6,049 bases of DNA from assembly GCA_014379395.1 (NCBI GenBank), contig JACMLV010000588.1, positions 1-6,049 of the forward strand. The letters are read 5' to 3'. Source of the stretch: Burkholderiaceae bacterium. Its GTDB lineage: Bacteria > Pseudomonadota > Gammaproteobacteria > Burkholderiales > Burkholderiaceae_D. A program made the translations under genes and the position numbers. Under the pieces are notes generated by a model. The model saw nothing but the letters and a program-made list of their open reading frames with translations, was not told the DNA's origin and made no database searches. Of the stretch, positions 1-6,049 are shown one piece after another (positions within the stretch are counted from its first letter, which is position 1; each line of letters starts with the position of its first letter).

Positions 1-179
1 ACCGCGTTCTCGGCGAACGCCATCGGCTGCTGGGCCAGATTGAAACGCTCGATTTGCGCGCCGTTCTGCTTGGCCCAATCGACGTCGGCCGCGAAACTGA
101 CCAGCGCCTGATCGAGATCGACGCCGCACACCCCGGTGCTGCAGCACAGGGCCGGATCGAACACTTGGATTGCTTTCAT
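1..179 (-). CDS. arsD: Arsenite metallochaperone ArsD (partial, C-terminus beyond left edge)
   Basis: This is the N-terminal 59 residues of ArsD, the cytosolic chaperone that binds As(III)/Sb(III) and passes it to the ArsA ATPase of the ArsAB efflux pump; it can also act as a weak repressor in some systems. The protein begins MKAIQVFDPALCCSTGVCG. Cys12, Cys13 and Cys18 are the three conserved metalloid-binding cysteines of the family, and the FDPALCCSTGVCG block is diagnostic. The rest fits the thioredoxin-like fold of ArsD, including the region near residue 40 reading NGAQIERFNLAQQP. The family is usually about 120 residues, so roughly half is visible. The ATG at 177-179 is chosen because a GGAG sequence (188-191 on the plus strand, read in reverse) sits 8 nt upstream. 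It is the third gene of the arsR-arsC-arsD set, 46 nt after arsC. Its presence predicts arsA next, beyond the left edge; that is inference. Identity is very likely. Confidence 0.94.
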   Translation of the reverse strand, partial: MKAIQVFDPALCCSTGVCGVDLDQALVSFAADVDWAKQNGAQIERFNLAQQPMAFAENA

Positions 180-187
180 TTTCGGTT

Positions 188-191
188 CTCC
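188..191 (-). promoter_or_regulatory. Ribosome binding site of arsD
   Basis: Read on the minus strand this is GGAG, placed 8 nt before the arsD ATG. It is the only clear Shine-Dalgarno match among the three ars genes here, and it supports the chosen arsD start. Confidence 0.7.
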
Positions 192-225
192 ATTGGTGGT
201 TGAAATAACGTAGAAATAATCCGGA

Positions 226-705
226 TCAAGGCAGCAGCGCGCCGATCCGGTCCAGCTCCGCCTTCAGGCGCTCCGGCTGCGCTTGCAGCTCGGCCAGCGG
301 CAGCGCGAAAAACGCCTCGATGCGGACGCGCAGGATGCGATAGGCGGCCAGGAAGGCGGCGTCGATCTGCGCGTCGGTGCCGGTGGCGTGGGCCGGATCG
401 TCCACGCCCCAGTGCGTGCGCAGCACCTTGCCGAGATAGGCCGGGCAGGCCTCGCCGGCCGCGTTCGAACAGACCGTCACGACCACGTCGGGTGTGAGCG
501 GCAGCTGATCCCACGACTTGCTGTGATAGCCGTCGATGGCGATGCCCTCGCGCGCCAGCAGCGCCAGCGAGCGCGGATGCACCTGCCCGGTCGGCGCGCT
601 GCCGGCGCTCATCGCCGTCCAGCCGGCGGGCGCGAGATGGTTGAAGGTGGCCTCGGCCAGGATCGAGCGGCACGAGTTGCCGGTGCAGAGAAAGAGGACG
701 TTCAT
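226..705 (-). CDS. arsC: Arsenate reductase ArsC, low-molecular-weight phosphatase fold
   Basis: This 159-residue cytosolic enzyme reduces arsenate to arsenite so that it can be exported. It opens MNVLFLCTGNSCRS, the CX5R phosphatase-type loop, with Cys7 as the nucleophile and Arg13 as the oxyanion-binding arginine. Cys79 and Cys87 (VTVCSNAAGEACP) match the redox cysteine pair that shuttles the disulfide to the surface in the thioredoxin-linked pI258 ArsC class. A DDPA motif at 102-105 supplies the expected general-acid aspartate. The protein is longer at its C-terminus than the roughly 130-residue pI258 enzyme, with an extra helical tail (about 125-159). This rules out the unrelated glutaredoxin-linked R773 ArsC fold. 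The start lies only 3 nt after the arsR stop codon and no Shine-Dalgarno is evident, so translational coupling to arsR is likely (inference). The electron donor (thioredoxin or another thiol system) cannot be settled from sequence alone. Confidence 0.95.
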   Translation of the reverse strand: MNVLFLCTGNSCRSILAEATFNHLAPAGWTAMSAGSAPTGQVHPRSLALLAREGIAIDGYHSKSWDQLPLTPDVVVTVCSNAAGEACPAYLGKVLRTHWGVDDPAHATGTDAQIDAAFLAAYRILRVRIEAFFALPLAELQAQPERLKAELDRIGALLP

Positions 706-708
706 GGG

Positions 709-1080
709 TCAGGATTTCGCGGGGGTTGAGGGAAGCGGCGCCAGCACGGCGTCGGGGCAGGTCGAGGCGGCGCGGAAGTCGGCGCACTGCTCGGGATGGC
801 CGGCGCAGCATTCTTCGGTCAGGTAGGCGATCAGTTCCAGCATCAGCGGAATGTTGGCGCGGTAGCGTTGAAAGCGCCCCTCCTGTTCGGCCGTCACCAT
901 GCGCGCCTGCGTCAGCGCCTTCAGGTGGAACGACAGATTGGTCGGCGGCACGTTCAGCGTGGTCGCGATCTCGCCGGCGACCATGCCGTCGAGCCCTTGC
1001 TTGACCAGCAGCCGGTAGACGTCGAGCCGCACGCCCGAGGCGAGCGATTCGAAAATGGTGGTGGCGGTGAGTTTTTCCAT
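709..1080 (-). CDS. arsR: Arsenical-resistance repressor ArsR (ArsR/SmtB family)
   Basis: This is a 123-residue winged-helix repressor, expected to bind the operator of its own operon as a dimer and to release it when As(III) or Sb(III) binds. The helix-turn-helix spans about residues 36-59 (GEIATTLNVPPTNLSFHLKA) and is followed by the beta-wing (about 62-75, VTAEQEGRFQRYRA). The CVC metal site of E. coli-type ArsR is absent: the aligned stretch, about 32-39, has no cysteine. Instead a C-terminal cluster, LTEECCAGHPEQC, supplies Cys91, Cys92 and Cys99, with Cys108 beyond. This resembles the C-terminal CC..C site known for Acidithiobacillus ferrooxidans ArsR. The ATG at 1078-1080 is preferred over an in-frame TTG at 1093-1095, which would add MYSQS, because the TTG lies inside the putative operator. 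No clear Shine-Dalgarno precedes either start. It is the first gene of the operon and is followed 3 nt later by arsC. Confidence 0.95.
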   Translation of the reverse strand: MEKLTATTIFESLASGVRLDVYRLLVKQGLDGMVAGEIATTLNVPPTNLSFHLKALTQARMVTAEQEGRFQRYRANIPLMLELIAYLTEECCAGHPEQCADFRAASTCPDAVLAPLPSTPAKS

Positions 1081-1086
1081 GCTTTG

Positions 1087-1125
1087 ACTATACAACTATT
1101 GTTGAAGCATTGGAAGAAAATTCAA
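1087..1125 (-). promoter_or_regulatory. Putative arsR promoter region
   Basis: Two sigma70-like readings are possible on the minus strand. One pairs TTGAAT (1120-1125) with AACAAT (1098-1103) at a 16-nt spacing, which would leave a leader of about 10-15 nt. The other uses TATAGT (1087-1092), close to the TATAAT consensus, with only a poor -35 (TTCCAA, 17 nt upstream), and would give an essentially leaderless arsR message. Both place the inverted repeat at 1091-1106 over the -10 or spacer, where a bound repressor would block the polymerase. Neither is a strong consensus, and the choice between them is open. Confidence 0.4.
1091..1106 (-). promoter_or_regulatory. Putative ArsR operator (inverted repeat)
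   Basis: On the minus strand the sequence is TTCAACAATAGTTGTA, an imperfect palindrome with CAAC and GTTG arms around a 4-nt AT-rich centre. It ends 10 nt before the arsR ATG. Dyads with CAA/TTG arms in AT-rich DNA directly before the regulator gene are typical of ArsR/SmtB operators, so autoregulation is the natural reading. The call rests on position and symmetry only. Confidence 0.55.
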
Positions 1126-1199
1126 CATCGCCGGCAAAATTGCGACGACGTGGTTGGCCCGCTATTTAAATAAAGTTTGAAAGTTTAATTAAGGTGACA

Positions 1200-1228
1200 G
1201 GGGCGCGGCGATCCAACTACAGCGCCCC
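1200..1228 (-). terminator. Possible terminator hairpin after the glucan synthase
   Basis: On the minus strand GGGGCGC (1228-1222) can pair perfectly over 7 bp with GCGCCCC (1206-1200) across a 15-nt loop, starting 6 nt after the synthase stop codon. The downstream DNA (TGTCACCTTAATTAAACTTT) is T-rich but has no clean T run, so this is a weak Rho-independent candidate. An alternative 7-bp pairing also exists between 1199-1205 and 1229-1235. The hairpin would separate the synthase transcript from the ars operon. Confidence 0.35.
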
Positions 1229-1234
1229 CGCCCC

Positions 1235-4200
1235 TCAGCGCGCCACCCGCAACTCCACCGCGTGCTCGCGCCCGTCGTCCAGCAGCGCGACGACGTTGCC
1301 GTCGAGCGCGATGCCATCCAACGTCAGGCCGGCCGCGCCGTTCAGGCCGGCATCGGCTTGCGACACGCGGATCGTGTACAGGCTCGCGCCGTGGCGGTAG
1401 GTCAGCTTGAACGCCTGCCAGTCGGCCGGCAACTGCGGCGCCAGCGTCAATTTGCCCGCCTCCAGCGTCACGCCGAGCAGCGACTCAACGATCAGCCGGT
1501 ACATCCAGCCCGACGATCCCGTGTACCAGCTCCAGCCGCCGCGGCCGATGTGCGGCGCCACCGCGTAGACGTCGGCCGTCACCACGTACGGCTCGACCTT
1601 GTAGATCGCGCTGGCCTCGGCCGAGTCGCCGTGGCGCACCGGGTTGATCATGTTCAGCAGTTCCCACGCGCGCGCGCTGTCGCCCAGGCGCGCGAAGGCC
1701 ATCGCGGTCCAGATCGCGGCGTGGGTGTACTGGCCGCCGTTCTCGCGCACGCCCGGCACGTAGCCGCGGATGTAGCCGGGGTTCTGCCCGGCGCCCTTGT
1801 CGAACGGCGGGTCGAGCAGCTGGATCAGGCCGAACTCGCGCCGCACCAGCCGCGCGTCGACTTCCTCCATCGCGCCGCGCACCCGCACCGGATCGGCGGC
1901 GCCCGACAGCACGCCCCAGCTTTGCGAGATCGAGTCGATCTGGCACTCGTCGTTGGTGTGCGAGCCGAGCGGCGCGCCGTCGTCGAAATAGGCGCGCCGA
2001 TACCACTGGCCGTCCCAGGCGTGGGCCTCGACGTTGGCCGCCAGCCGCGCCGCCTCGCCGCGGCACAATTCGGCGAAGGCGGCGTCATTGCGCGCCAGCG
2101 CCAGCGGGGCGAAGCGTTGCAGCACGTCGCACAGGAAGAAGGCCAGCCAGACGCTCTCGCCCTTGCCGTGCTCGCCGACCTTGTCCATGCCGTCGTTCCA
2201 GTCGCACGAGCCGATCAGCGGCAGGCCGTGGGCGCCGAAGCGCAAGCCGTGCCGGATCGCGCGCACGCAGTGCTCGTACAGGTCGCCGCTCTGGGTTGAT
2301 CGGCCCGGCAGGTCGTAGTAGGAGTCCTCTTCCGGCTTGACGGCGCGCCCCTCCAGGAACGGCGCCTCCTCGGCCAGCACGCCGAGGTCGCCGGTCGCGC
2401 CGACGTAGCGGCAGGCCGCCAGCGGCAGCCACAGGTAGTCGTCCGAACAATGGGTGCGCACGCCGCGCTCGGACGGCGGATGCCACCAGTGCTGGACGTC
2501 GCCCTCGATGAACTGGTGCGCCGCGCACAGCAGCAGATGGTCGCGCAGCAGTTGCGGCGCGGTGTGGATCGCGGCCATCGCGTCTTGCAGCTGGTCGCGG
2601 AAGCCGAACGCGCCGCCCGACTGGTAGTAGCCGCTGCGCGCCCACAGCCGGCAGGCGATGGTCTGGTACATCAGCCAGCCGTTGGCGAGCACGTCGAGCG
2701 CCGGGTCGGGCGTCTCGATCTGCACCGCGCCGAGCGTGCTTTGCCAGTGCAGGCGCACCTTGGCCAGCGCCTCGCGCGCGCAGCCGGGGCCGTGGCAGCG
2801 CTGCACCAGGCTGCTGGCGTCGGCGTTGCGCCGCCCGCCCACGCCGAGCATGAAGACGATTTCGCGCCGCTCGCCGGGCAGCAGCTCGAACGGCACCATG
2901 ATGGCCGCGCACGGGTCGAGCCCGGGCCCGGTCTTGCCGGACAGGCGCAGCCGGCGCAGCGCCGCCGGGCTGGCCAGGCTGCCGTTGCGGCCGATGAATT
3001 CGTTGCGGTCGCAACTGATGGTGCGGTTGCTGGCGTCGGCGTTGAAGAAGCCGACCCGGCCCGAGAATTCGGTGTTGTAGGCGTTGCGCGCGAACAGCGC
3101 GCCGCTGACCGGATCGACCTCGGTGACGATGTGCATGGCGGACTTGGCGCGCATGTCGCCCAGCACCCATTCGACGTAGCCGGTGGCCGACAGGCGGCGC
3201 GTCACGGGCGAGTCGTTGCGCACCGTGAGCACCGTGTATTTGACCGGCGCGTCGAGCGTGACGTAGGTGCACAGCGAGGAGTGGATGCCGGCCTCGGCGT
3301 GCTCGAAGACGCTGTAGCCGAAGCCGTGCCGGGTGACGTAGTCGCCGCTGCCGCGCGCCGGCAGCGCGCACGGCGACCAGAACTTGCCGCTTTGCTCGTC
3401 GCGCAGGTAGAACGCCTCGCCGCCGGTGTCGGAAACCGGGTCGTTATGCCACGGCGTGAGGCGGAATTCGTGCGCGTTCTCGGCCCACGTATACGCCTGC
3501 CCGGCCTCGGAAACGACGCAGCCGAACTGCGGATTGGCCAGCACGTTCGACCACGGCGCCGGCGTCGGCCGGCCCTCCCTCAGCGTGATCACGTATTCGG
3601 CGCCGTCGGCCGTGAAACCGCCCCAGCCGTTCTCCAGGATCAGCTCCGGCCTGGCGCCCGGCCGGGCCGGCGCGCGCCCGCGGGCCGCTTGGTCGGCCGC
3701 GCGGCCGTCGGGGATCAGGGCCGGCATGCGCAGCATCGGCGGCAACGGCCGCCGCACTTGCTCGGCCAGGGTGCCGCGCGTGTCCGACAGGATGGCGCGC
3801 GCCACCGATTGCAGCAGGATGCGGTCCTCGTTGGCGATCTGGTCGCACAGGCGCACGAAGATGCCGCCCGGCCGGTCGATCGACTGGGCGTCGATGCCGG
3901 AGGCGATCAGGCCCATGATCTGCTCTTGCAGCACCTGCCGGTAGCCGCTCAGGTCCTCGTACCAGATCACCAGGTCGACCACCAGCCCCTTCAGGCGCCA
4001 ATAGGCGTGCGCCTGCACCAGCTGGCGCGCCAGTTCGATGTTGGCCGGGTCGCGGATTTGCAGCAGCACGATCGGGAAGTCACCCGAGATCGCATACGCC
4101 CACAGGCCGGACTGGCCGCGCTGGTTCTTCACCAGGATGGCCGCTTCGGCGCGCAGCGCGGCGTGTGGATAGATCACGTGGTTGGCCAGGCGGCCGTACA

Positions 4201-6049
4201 GCTGGGCGTCGGTTTCGCTCGCGTTCAGCTGGCGCAGCACGACCTGGCCGTGGGTCCAGGCCAGCTCGAAGACGCGGTCGGCCAGGTGGCGGTCCTGGTA
4301 TTTGTCGATCAGGTGCATGGCGCCCTCGCGCGTGTCGCTCATGCCGGTCACGCTGTCGACGATGATGGTCTGGTCGGGCTCGATTGTGACGCAATAGCGG
4401 ATCGCCACCACCGGGTCCAGCACCGAGCCTTCGGCGCCGCCCAGCGGACCCGGTTCGCGCAGCGCCTGCGGCAGTTGGGCGGTGTGGCCGCGGCCGATGA
4501 AGCGGGCCCGGTCGGTTTCGAACGAGACCGACTCGGCCACCGCGTCGTGCAGCGTCATCACGTGCAGCATCCACGGCGTCGCCTCGCCCTCCGAGCGCGG
4601 CCGGCGGCTGCACAGGATGGCGTTTTCGGCGCGCAGGATTTCGCTTTGCACGAACAGTTTGCTGAACGCCGGATGGGCCGCGTCGGCCGCCGGCGGCGCC
4701 ATCGCCACCTCGGCGAAGCTGGTCAGTTCGATGCGCCGCCGGCGCCCCGATTTGTTGGTGACGCGGGTGCGCCGCATTTCGATGTCGTCCTCCGGCGAGA
4801 CCACGATCTCGGTGTGCAGATCGAGGCCGTTGTCGGAGCGCCGGAACTCGGCCCGCCCCTCGGAAAAAATGACTTCGTACTTCTTCGGTTCGACCAGCGT
4901 CGGCTGGTAGGCGACCGACCAGATTGCGCCGTCGTCGAGGTCGCGCAGGTAGCAGAAATTGCCCCAGTTGTCGCGCGTGCCGTCCTCGCGCCAGCGCGTC
5001 ACGGCCAGGTCCTTCCAGCGGCTGTAGCTGCCGCCGGCGTTGCTGACCATGACGTGATAACGGCCGTTCGAGAGCAGGTGGATTTCCGGCTGCGCGCTGT
5101 TGGGCTGGGTGAGCACGCGCATCGGCATGACCGGCTCCTGGGCGCCGCTGCGCACCGCCGCCAGTTCGGTGGTGCTCGAATAGAAGGCGCCGGCCTGCGG
5201 GGTGCGCTCCTGCAGCACCAGCAGCGCCGATTGCAGCAGCGGGTCGGACTCGAAGCGGCGCTGCATCGGCCGCTCGTTGAGCAGGTAGTCGAGGGCCAGG
5301 AAGCCCATGCCCTGGTGGTGCGCCATGAACGAGCGCACCACGACGTGGCTCTGGCCGCGCGGCAGGCGCGCCGGGGTGTAGTCGATCGCCTCGTAAAAGC
5401 CGTAGCGGCCCATGAAGCCGGCGTCCCGCATGCGCTGCATGTTCTGGCAGGCCTCCTCCGGCCGCACCATCAACCCGAGCATGCTGGCGTAGGGCGCCAC
5501 CACCAGGTCGTCGGCCAGGCCGCGCTTCATGCCCAGCCCCGGCACGCCGAAGGCGCGGTACTGGTAATTGAGGTGGGCGTCGGTGGTGTTGTAGCCCGAT
5601 TCGGAGATCCCCCACGGCACGTCGCGCTGGCGGCCGTAGTCGATCTGGGCGTCGATCACCGACTGGTAGGTCTGGTCGAGCAGGGTGTTCGGATAGGTCG
5701 GCATGACCAGCAGCGGCATCAGGTACTCGAACATCGAGCCGCTCCACGACAGCAGCACCGGCCGGCCGGCCACCATGCACAGCTGGCGCCCGAGCGCGAA
5801 CCAGTGCTCCTGCGGCAGCTGGCCCTGGGCGATGGCGATGAAGCTGGCCAGCCGCACCTCGGAGGCGAGCAGGTCGTAGCAGCTGGCGTCGAGCCGGCGC
5901 TCGCTGACGTTGTAGCCGATCGCCAGCAGCTTGGTCGATTGGTTGTACAGGAAGTCGTAGGAGACGTGCGCCATCTGGCAGGCCTGGCGCGACAGCGCGG
6001 CGATGCGCGCCATGCGCTGCGCGGCGCGCTCGGCGCCCTGCGCCACCAG
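1235..6049 (-). CDS. ndvB: Cyclic beta-1,2-glucan synthase, NdvB/GH94 type (partial, N-terminus beyond right edge)
   Basis: This is the C-terminal ~1604 residues of a giant inner-membrane enzyme that builds, cyclises and trims beta-1,2-glucans from UDP-glucose. The reading frame is open through the right edge; the first in-frame GTG (6044-6046, counted as residue 1) is not a real start, because homologues run to about 2800 residues. Domains, in order: glycoamylase-like/cyclisation domain (about 25-285), with LSWSGSMFEYLMPLL, VPWGISESGYN, YQYRAFGVPGLGMKRGL, FYEAIDYTPARLP and MAHHQGM; first GH94-type beta-sandwich (about 318-590); helical linker region (about 590-760); a variable Pro/Ala/Arg-rich linker (about 765-798); second beta-sandwich opening ENGWGGFTADGAEYVI (about 803-1100); GH94 (alpha/alpha)6 catalytic domain (about 1115-1525); and a short C-terminal beta cap. 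Visible catalytic features are DWND at 1282-1285 (general-acid site) and phosphate-pocket candidates His1442 and Thr1509-Gly1510 (YTGSSGW). No membrane segment appears in this portion; the membrane helices and GT84 domain should lie upstream. The gene symbol follows the family and is not proof of orthology to rhizobial ndvB. Confidence 0.92.
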   Translation of the reverse strand: MVAQGAERAAQRMARIAALSRQACQMAHVSYDFLYNQSTKLLAIGYNVSERRLDASCYDLLASEVRLASFIAIAQGQLPQEHWFALGRQLCMVAGRPVLLSWSGSMFEYLMPLLVMPTYPNTLLDQTYQSVIDAQIDYGRQRDVPWGISESGYNTTDAHLNYQYRAFGVPGLGMKRGLADDLVVAPYASMLGLMVRPEEACQNMQRMRDAGFMGRYGFYEAIDYTPARLPRGQSHVVVRSFMAHHQGMGFLALDYLLNERPMQRRFESDPLLQSALLVLQERTPQAGAFYSSTTELAAVRSGAQEPVMPMRVLTQPNSAQPEIHLLSNGRYHVMVSNAGGSYSRWKDLAVTRWREDGTRDNWGNFCYLRDLDDGAIWSVAYQPTLVEPKKYEVIFSEGRAEFRRSDNGLDLHTEIVVSPEDDIEMRRTRVTNKSGRRRRIELTSFAEVAMAPPAADAAHPAFSKLFVQSEILRAENAILCSRRPRSEGEATPWMLHVMTLHDAVAESVSFETDRARFIGRGHTAQLPQALREPGPLGGAEGSVLDPVVAIRYCVTIEPDQTIIVDSVTGMSDTREGAMHLIDKYQDRHLADRVFELAWTHGQVVLRQLNASETDAQLYGRLANHVIYPHAALRAEAAILVKNQRGQSGLWAYAISGDFPIVLLQIRDPANIELARQLVQAHAYWRLKGLVVDLVIWYEDLSGYRQVLQEQIMGLIASGIDAQSIDRPGGIFVRLCDQIANEDRILLQSVARAILSDTRGTLAEQVRRPLPPMLRMPALIPDGRAADQAARGRAPARPGARPELILENGWGGFTADGAEYVITLREGRPTPAPWSNVLANPQFGCVVSEAGQAYTWAENAHEFRLTPWHNDPVSDTGGEAFYLRDEQSGKFWSPCALPARGSGDYVTRHGFGYSVFEHAEAGIHSSLCTYVTLDAPVKYTVLTVRNDSPVTRRLSATGYVEWVLGDMRAKSAMHIVTEVDPVSGALFARNAYNTEFSGRVGFFNADASNRTISCDRNEFIGRNGSLASPAALRRLRLSGKTGPGLDPCAAIMVPFELLPGERREIVFMLGVGGRRNADASSLVQRCHGPGCAREALAKVRLHWQSTLGAVQIETPDPALDVLANGWLMYQTIACRLWARSGYYQSGGAFGFRDQLQDAMAAIHTAPQLLRDHLLLCAAHQFIEGDVQHWWHPPSERGVRTHCSDDYLWLPLAACRYVGATGDLGVLAEEAPFLEGRAVKPEEDSYYDLPGRSTQSGDLYEHCVRAIRHGLRFGAHGLPLIGSCDWNDGMDKVGEHGKGESVWLAFFLCDVLQRFAPLALARNDAAFAELCRGEAARLAANVEAHAWDGQWYRRAYFDDGAPLGSHTNDECQIDSISQSWGVLSGAADPVRVRGAMEEVDARLVRREFGLIQLLDPPFDKGAGQNPGYIRGYVPGVRENGGQYTHAAIWTAMAFARLGDSARAWELLNMINPVRHGDSAEASAIYKVEPYVVTADVYAVAPHIGRGGWSWYTGSSGWMYRLIVESLLGVTLEAGKLTLAPQLPADWQAFKLTYRHGASLYTIRVSQADAGLNGAAGLTLDGIALDGNVVALLDDGREHAVELRVAR

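Noticed and set aside
176..193. Five-codon upstream ORF (MENRK) whose TGA overlaps the arsD ATG
   Set aside because: Its ATG has no ribosome site, and its GGAG is simply the arsD Shine-Dalgarno. I see nothing to support it as an attenuator or leader peptide.
176..811. Minus-strand 211-codon open frame spanning arsC and part of arsR
   Set aside because: It is an out-of-frame shadow: the translation is arginine-rich, whereas the arsC and arsR frames hold textbook motifs.
1107..1199. Search of the AT-rich intergenic DNA for a small gene, riboswitch, tRNA or insertion-element end
   Set aside because: No open frame with a ribosome site, no cloverleaf, and no terminal inverted repeat with flanking duplication could be seen. 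Only the promoter-like and hairpin elements already listed are supportable.
1262..2299. Long open frame on the plus strand (345 codons), opposite the glucan synthase
   Set aside because: Its translation is rich in Arg, Ala, Val and Gln without recognisable motifs, and it lies antisense to the strongly conserved GH94 catalytic domain. High-GC coding DNA routinely creates such open antisense frames.
2085..3371. Long minus-strand open frame (428 codons) inside the synthase, in another frame
   Set aside because: The product is low-complexity Arg/Ala/Pro/Gly, a frame-shifted shadow of the synthase, whose own frame carries the conserved motifs without a break.
4080..5780. Minus-strand open frame of 566 codons overlapping the cyclisation domain
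   Set aside because: It has the same Arg/Pro/Ala-rich shadow composition. The true frame across this interval reads through SWSGSMFEYLMP and the other conserved blocks.
1..6049. Possibility of a novel defence, mobile or CRISPR-like system in the window
   Set aside because: All substantial coding capacity is explained by one cyclic-glucan synthase and three ars genes. No repeat array, integrase, transposase, toxin-antitoxin pair or reverse transcriptase is present.

Overview
The window is high-GC DNA in which every supportable gene lies on the minus strand, so it reads right to left. The base composition, the pairing of an arsRCD-type operon with a giant cyclic-glucan synthase, and the protein styles suggest a high-GC proteobacterium. 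A betaproteobacterium such as an Oxalobacteraceae member is my best guess, but this is an impression rather than a demonstrated placement.

Layout, in the direction of transcription: (1) From the right edge to 1235 runs the C-terminal part, about 1600 residues, of a very large NdvB-type cyclic beta-1,2-glucan synthase. Its N-terminal membrane and glycosyltransferase part lies beyond the right edge. The visible part carries the glycoamylase-like (cyclisation) domain, a first GH94-type beta-sandwich, a helical linker, a second GH94-type beta-sandwich and a complete GH94 phosphorylase-like catalytic domain. (2) A short AT-rich intergenic stretch (about 1096-1234) holds a GC-rich hairpin just after the synthase stop codon, a possible terminator. 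It also holds an inverted repeat with promoter-like hexamers directly before arsR. (3) The start of an arsenic-resistance operon follows: arsR (repressor), arsC (LMWP-fold arsenate reductase, 3 nt after arsR) and arsD (arsenite metallochaperone, 46 nt after arsC), the last cut by the left edge. The efflux genes expected downstream (arsA and arsB or acr3) would lie beyond the left edge.

How the genes work together: ArsR should repress its own operon until trivalent arsenic binds its cysteines. ArsC reduces arsenate to arsenite, and ArsD hands arsenite to the ArsA ATPase of the efflux pump. The glucan synthase is a separate envelope/osmoadaptation function that happens to be transcribed toward the ars operon. 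I see no mobile element, tRNA, rRNA, CRISPR array or clearly undescribed system. The points most worth a second look are the ArsR sensor type, the arsR start/operator arrangement and the exact domain chemistry of the synthase.
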